The position numbers and the translations under genes were made by a program. The notes below the pieces were generated by a model. That model was not told the origin of the DNA, ran no database searches, and saw only the letters and a list, made by a program, of their open reading frames with translations. A stretch of 26,157 bases of DNA. It comes from Acanthaster planci. Its lineage: Eukaryota > Echinodermata > Asteroidea > Valvatida > Acanthasteridae. The DNA is taken from the NCBI RefSeq assembly GCF_001949145.1, contig NW_019091407.1, positions 623,810 through 649,966 of the forward strand, in the 5' to 3' direction. Position 1 is the first letter of the stretch. Each line of letters opens with the position of its first letter. This document shows positions 21,278 through 26,157 of this stretch, in pieces.

Positions 21278-22488
21278 AATCTGATGAAGTGGTACCTGCG
21301 CCATTACAACTTTGTTAATCAATCACAGCGAGATTCTGAGCTTTCGGGGAGTCCTTGTTTGTAAACAAGTTTAACTTGCGGTATTAACCTTATGGAGATT
21401 GAAAACTGACTTTATTATGAGTGATTACCCAACAAAGTTCAGTCGATCCAACTACATGTACCCACTTGCCGTTAAGACCAGTTACGCCGTGCAATGGTAC
21501 TGGTAATAAATTATTGCATTACGTAATGTGACATGCAAATGGGCGAGGCTGCTTACGACAGGGGAACCAAACTTGGGACAATTGAGATGTTCGTTGTACA
21601 CTGAGTTATAAGGTGGCATTTGTTGTGAAGATTTGGCAGGATTGACTCATAATGGACAAACATTGCAATGTTATGAAAACACTTAAATCAGGTGACTTCG
21701 TTATGGTGAAATGTCAGCGGAATTTGTGTTTGTCGGTTCCTTCCTATTGTAGAGTTACAATTTCTGGAGACGTGCTGTCAATTCAGTTTTTCTCTGATAT
21801 CGTGCTGACATGGAAACACCTCAAGGGTAAACAAACTAATCAAATTATACTCCCTAGTGTAAAGATAAACATCTAATCAAGGATTACGATTAATGATATC
21901 GCCTTGGCTGTCTATACGATTTGAAAGAAAACTCTCTCCGCAATAAGATCGTTGATATTTGTTTAAAACATTCACAGTGTTGCTTCTAGAATTCCTGTCA
22001 TTGGCTCACCATGTAGTTCAGTATCTGTTTGTATTCCCAATTTATGTATGATATAATCTTCTTACCTGTAGGGAAACTTTGTTGCTGTTTGCAGTTTGTA
22101 ATTACAAGTCACACCCCATTTAAAAAAAAAATTGAATGTCTAATTTTTGGGGAAGTTTTTGAGGCCATTGCACCGGTCTTCCTTGAAAAACGGCTGACTG
22201 GTTCTGAACCCAAAGATATCAACCAAGGCCCGGCACACCTGCACCGTCACCGCCTAGCAGAACAAGGACGTTCAGCTCCCGTCGAAGCCCGGGGGCCTGT
22301 AACACCTTTCACAAAGAGAGAGCGAGGGTATCCATAACCCGTCACATGAGCCCCCTCATATCTCCGGCGGGTTGCCAGTGTCAAGTTTGGAGTGGACCTT
22401 GACGGCCCGGGATTCAGGGGGGTACCGCCCCTCCGTTTGTTGTCGTACATGACGCGAGCACAATGGGAACGCTACGGACCATACCAGC

Positions 22489-22510
22489 GAGAGAGAGAGA
22501 GAGCGAGCGA
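22489..22510. repeat. GA microsatellite with GCGA tail
   Basis: Seven GA units followed by GCGAGCGA and then an A run. It explains the alternating Arg/Glu and Ser/Leu runs in the open frames crossing it. Confidence 0.85.
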
Positions 22511-25373
22511 AAAAAAAATGTTCCCCGCGCATAATACACGAAGTATGGGTATTGCGGAGCGGGTTGAACGACCGGGCTGTCAGCGACCGTCTTGCCGGGA
22601 GCTGGTGCTTTTCCAAGCCCCACTTGTTACAGCCGTTCAGGACTTTGAAGTATTTATTTTTGTTGAAAGAAAATAGCGTATTGAAAAAAGCAAATCGTGA
22701 TTGCATGGACTTTGGAATGGTTGGAGTCTAATCTGGCTTTGCTTAGCTTCTTCAGCCATACCTAGGGACCTTAGATAAGCCTGACTGTGGCTGATAGCGT
22801 ACATTATCGCAAGTAATAATCCGAATTCGTGTGGCCATTATTTTGCAAACAGTCTTCACATTTTTACGCCAAGCTAGCAAAACAGCTGTCTGCAAGCAGG
22901 AAGTTTGCAAGGTCACACTGTAGAGGAAATATTACAATACCTCCTGCAAAATGTAAAATGTCTTGCTGCATTTGGTTTCAAGTAAACTTCAACTTGAAAA
23001 CGAGCGGTGTGCGTATTCTCTGTAGCGGTTAGATTTCAAGTCAGGTCTAGCAAAAAGGTGAGGAAATCGTCAATGTTTTGAGCACGTGGTCTTTTAAAAA
23101 TCCGATATACGTTACGTTTCATTAACGTTCAGAATCCAAAAGTAAAGAACAACCAGTTGGATTGCTAAAATATAGTTTGCAATTAATGGCTTAACATCTG
23201 GCAGACTGGTTTTCACAAGCAGAATTTCTGGTAAAAATCTCGCGGCAGGGAATTATTAAGTAAACTGAAATCGAGATGTACAGTATTTCAACAAAGTAGG
23301 CTTATTGGGGAAGTGGTAATGAAAGGAGACGGAAAGACACTTCTTTCCAAGAAGACTGTCGTAAAGGGCCCATGTGGAGAACTTTTTCGATATTTATTTA
23401 GTGCAACGTTTTACTCTCAAATGTTTGAAAACCATTTGACATCCCATCTTGCATGGTTTGTGTGCCGTTTTGAAAAGTGCATTCCAAAACGTTCAACATT
23501 TTTCGTGCTTTTCCGGGCAACTGAGGGCGCTGTTGTGAAATCATTCTGAGGAGGCATTGTTTCAGTTTAGGGATTTTTCCTCTCAGATCGTGAACCCCAG
23601 AATTTGCTCCGAGAAAGCAGTTGTGAGAAAGGGGTTGCTCATTGGCTGACTCGAATCTGGGTACTTATTAGGCGACGAATCCCCAAAACAAGAACATATT
23701 ACGACAGCAAAATAATCACAATCTTGTCAACTTTGTCTGCCGAAGTAGCTGTAAGATTGGGGTTTGAGGCCAGCATGGGTTTGCTAATAATGTAATAGGA
23801 GAGGGCAAGATTTGACAATAAGATTACATGGTTCATTAAATTTGGTTTCAAGGACTGTTTCAAATAGTTTTTCCAAGGACTGCGTTAAAATAGCATGCAT
23901 TGGACCTTTTCGCTCATCAATGAAACGGCCTCACAAAAACGGTCGTCTCAGACACACTGATGGAATGCTGAAAACAGACACAGGGCCTTTTCACAACCAA
24001 AGACGCAGTTGTCGGCATCGGTTAATTGAAGTTTAACATGCAGTCAGGAAAGATATATTTTTCATTCGTTTTGTTGTACATAAATCGTGGTCGTTACCCC
24101 CATCCTACATTACGTCAGCACTCTCATATATTACATAGCTATTTCCTATTACCTACTAGGTATGAGTTGCCAAAGTTTGCAGATATATCATCCTATAGTT
24201 CTTGTCAAGTTTAGCCTCAAACTGTGCATTTCCCCTATTACTTAATGAGTCGTAGTTTCACTTAGTGGTCAGTAGTATTATTTGTTGCTTGGTATTTTGA
24301 TAGCTGACTGCACTTAGCGAATTATTCTCTTATTTCCGTCACGTACTGGCAGTCAGCCACAGTTTGGCCATCCTCCAGTTGGCAAAATACAACTACGACG
24401 TAGGGGGAGAGAGATCTATTTATACCACCGGCAACTGTACGGCTCCCCTCCATTGTGCTGGATTTGGACACAATCGTCAAACTTTGTGAGGGAAAAAGAG
24501 AGAAGCAGAGACACAAAGAAACCATTTCTTGGGTTTTGTCCTTTGTTATTTGTTTTCTTTCTTGGGAAGCAAACTTCTCCGACCAATGGCAGTCTTCAGG
24601 GCATGTTCCCAGCTCCGACCCTACTCTATACCAAGCTGAGGACCACCTGCACTAAAATCTATTTTTTTACCAGTCTTCACGTTGTCACTTTCGAAAAGAC
24701 TGGTATATTGAGCTGGTCAAAAGCTTTCTCATTGACCTTCATGACGGAAAGCCATGGAGTGTCTTGCCACCATAATCTTTTCATGCTCTTGTATGTCTAG
24801 ATTTTGCTTATTTGTTACTTTTGTTCGCTCTTTATTTCAGTCGTGTCTCACGTAAACACTTTTCTTTCGGCTAAAACACTGTTCAAGTGGTAGTTATACC
24901 AAACATCTTAAATACAACCTCTTGTTTCCAGCGGGATATATAGTCAAGATTCTAACCACGAGGGACTGGATATCACGATGGCGAGGAAGAACAAAAAACG
25001 TATCATGTATCATTATTTTTCCTTTTCTTGTTGAATCTATTATATTTTATGATTTGCCAAATTTTCCAGTGGGCCTGGGGCGAGTGGACGACAATTTTGT
25101 GATGGAATTCCCCGCCCATCCTCCTTCTTTGTGTAAGACCAGAAGCTATTAAAGGGCATTAGATCGAAACAGTGGCTCCCCCTCCTAGTATATCATGTGT
25201 GCAGAATATTCATGGTATGTACCTATGTGTACCGTACGCGATTACGACCACCGTAACTACGCATTTCCCTCCTTAATGTCAGTCCCTCCTTTTTCGGCAA
25301 TGCTGTGTCAGTTTTATTTTTACAGTCATTAATTTTTAGCTTTAATGGTACAAACATCTGGAGAGGACTTTAA

Positions 25374-25392
25374 GTCAAAGTTTGGGTCAAAG
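25374..25392 (+). promoter_or_regulatory. Direct repeat of GTCAAAG upstream of an intronic TATA box
   Basis: GTCAAAG at 25374-25380 and 25386-25392, 12 bases apart, the second as GGGTCAAAG. These resemble half-sites for HNF4-type nuclear receptors or TCF/LEF sites. They lie about 40-60 bases upstream of TATATAAG. The match is by eye only. Confidence 0.3.
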
Positions 25393-25433
25393 TATTAAAT
25401 TTTTTAAATATTTTTTTCTCTGGACAGAAGGGG

Positions 25434-25474
25434 TATATAAGCAGAGTGGTGGTTCAGTAATCTTTGTTCAATTC
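25434..25474 (+). promoter_or_regulatory. Candidate alternative promoter just upstream of exon 2
   Basis: TATATAAG (25434-25441) is a canonical TATA box. TTCAATTC, a full match to the initiator consensus, places its A at 25470, 36 bases after the first T; the upstream SDR promoter has the same spacing (11839 to 11875). No ATG occurs between 25470 and 25617. The ATG at 25617 is in frame with exon 2 through the unspliced acceptor. Its start context is weak (T at -3). Confidence 0.4.
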
Positions 25475-25638
25475 GGTACAATTTGAGGAAGTATTTTCTT
25501 CACATTGCAATAATCTGTAGGCTGTTTCTGGCCACTTGTAGCATCTTGAGTCATCAAGCTAGAAGACAGAAGGTAGTCTTAGTTGGTCTACCTCACTGTG
25601 TTCACCTGTACTGTGTATGTCTTCGATTGTTCTGGCAG

Positions 25639-25791
25639 GTTTGTGGGGAGTGGTCAACAACGCAGCTGTGAACGGGCTTGGGGAGTTGGAGTGGATAAGC
25701 CTGGACCAGTTTAAGTCTGTGACGGAGGTGAACCTCTGGGGCAGCATTAGGGTCATCCAGGCTTTCCTGCCCCTCATCCGCCGCAGCAAAG
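25639..25791 (+). CDS. SDR9C-family dehydrogenase (BDH1/retinol-dehydrogenase-like), exon 2
   Basis: Continues the SDR gene. It completes codon 130 (Ser), encodes residues 131-180 and gives one base to codon 181, so both ends are phase 1. It carries [10 protein letters not shown] (131-140), the family's NNAG structural motif with Ala in place of Gly at 139, and EVNLWG (159-164), where Asn161 is the Asn of the Asn-Ser-Tyr-Lys catalytic tetrad. It ends FLPLIRRSK (172-180). The EVNLWG...FLPLIRR..KG stretch is closer to BDH1 than to retinol dehydrogenases (usually VNLLG and LLPL.R). The acceptor TTCTGGCAG and donor AAAG|GTGAGT are both strong. The next exon should begin near Gly-Arg-Val-Val and carry the Ser and Tyr-x-x-x-Lys residues; it is beyond the window. 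Confidence 0.93.
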
Positions 25792-26157
25792 GTGAGTCGC
25801 TAACTGGAGCAGTGCGGTCGAAAATCTCCGGTCATTTCGGAGAAGAGCGGCAGCCCGGGAGAAAGACGTAATGACTGAGGCTAGTTCTTGATTAAAAGAA
25901 GGCTCCTCAAAATTTTGTTCCATTTTTTTCCAAGAATTCCCAAACATATTCATAATCCTAAAGCATATTGCAGGTAGCATATATATTCTGTTCCTCGTAC
26001 AGCTGTAACAACACAGTTTCGGTATTCCAGTTAGCATTCACTTATGAAATTGTTACCTTTTTCACTTTGGCTAACCATTTTGCTTTATCAAAGATGGTGC
26101 CATCAAATTTAAAGAGTCTTTCAGTGTGTCATTATTAATTATATTTTACTAATAGAT
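25792..26157 (+). other. Start of SDR intron 2
   Basis: Begins GTGAGTCG, a near-consensus 5' splice site. The remaining 366 bases show no acceptor with a following SDR exon. The minus-strand open frame 25774-26037 is chance. Confidence 0.8.

Larger units (their letters stand above)
19123..25373. other. Intronic sequence, no supported gene
   Basis: Contains two TAGGCCTA palindromes (19493 and 19539), the ATGC repeat at 21263, a GC-rich stretch with a GA run (about 22200-22620) and splice-like acceptors at about 24840 and 24931 with no credible exon behind them. Nothing recognisable is encoded on either strand. Confidence 0.5.
12327..25638 (+). other. Intron 1 of the SDR gene, 13,312 bases, phase 1
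   Basis: GT at 12327 and AG at 25637-25638, with a T-rich tract before the acceptor. Joining gives codon AGT (Ser130) and then Leu-Trp-Gly. The spacing from SDRL to the tryptophan is the same as in BDH1 as I recall it, so no exon is missing between. Contents: a small inverted repeat (12553-12613), a GC-rich patch (16.5-17.0 kb), promoter-like sites (18896 and 25434) and microsatellites. No other gene is clearly supported, and open frames of 60-184 codons inside look like chance. Confidence 0.85.

Noticed and set aside
24840-24990. Strong splice acceptors (TTTATTTCAG near 24840 and TTGTTTCCAG near 24931) as possible extra SDR exons
   Set aside because: Exon 1 joins exon 2 exactly at the family spacing with matching phase, and the peptides behind these acceptors do not resemble an SDR.
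1-26157. CRISPR array, operon, prophage, rRNA or intact tRNA gene
   Set aside because: No regularly spaced direct repeats, no bacterial ribosome-binding or co-oriented gene layout, and no complete cloverleaf found by eye. The sequence is eukaryotic.

Overview
This is a gene-poor stretch of an animal nuclear genome. Coding pieces are short exons bounded by GT...AG splice sites. There is a TATA/initiator promoter, one intron of about 13.3 kb, and several fold-back or terminal-inverted-repeat elements, and no operon or bacterial coding layout. Short words such as TAGGCCTA and GCGCCCTCT recur, and there is a repeat beginning AGGGGCC...CATAGAGCTGC that I associate, from memory only, with marine invertebrate deuterostomes (echinoderm, hemichordate or lancelet). 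No species can be fixed from the sequence alone.

The one secure gene is a short-chain dehydrogenase/reductase (SDR) of the SDR9C group, the clade holding D-beta-hydroxybutyrate dehydrogenase (BDH1), 11-cis/all-trans retinol dehydrogenases and HSD17B6. Its promoter (TATA at 11839, initiator A at 11875), a 64-base 5' UTR and exon 1 (11939-12326, 129 codons plus one base) lie mid-window. Exon 2 (25639-25791) lies 13.3 kb downstream. The phase-1 junction joins exactly where the family alignment predicts, with no residue gained or lost against BDH1 as I remember it. The gene continues past the right edge; the catalytic Tyr-x-x-x-Lys exon is not here.

Layout. 1-264: inverted-repeat element. 351-402 and 3722-3803: two candidate exons, possibly the 3' end of a plus-strand gene entering from the left, followed by AATAAA at 3877; the protein is not recognised. 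1363-1708: a palindrome-rich repeat. 3.9-11.8 kb: intergenic, with a tRNA-like SINE relic near 8.1 kb and two adjacent fold-back elements at 9150-9315 and 9381-9585. 11.8-12.3 kb: promoter and first exon. 12.3-25.6 kb: intron 1, with scattered small repeats, a GC-rich patch (16.5-17.0 kb) and two promoter-like sites (18.9 and 25.4 kb). 25639-26157: exon 2 and the start of intron 2.

I saw no CRISPR, rRNA, intact tRNA, intact transposase, reverse transcriptase or viral gene. Most open frames of 60-180 codons look like chance. The most checkable new idea is an intronic TATA/initiator promoter about 170 bases upstream of exon 2. The first ATG after it is in frame with exon 2, so it could give an SDR isoform lacking the nucleotide-binding N-terminus.
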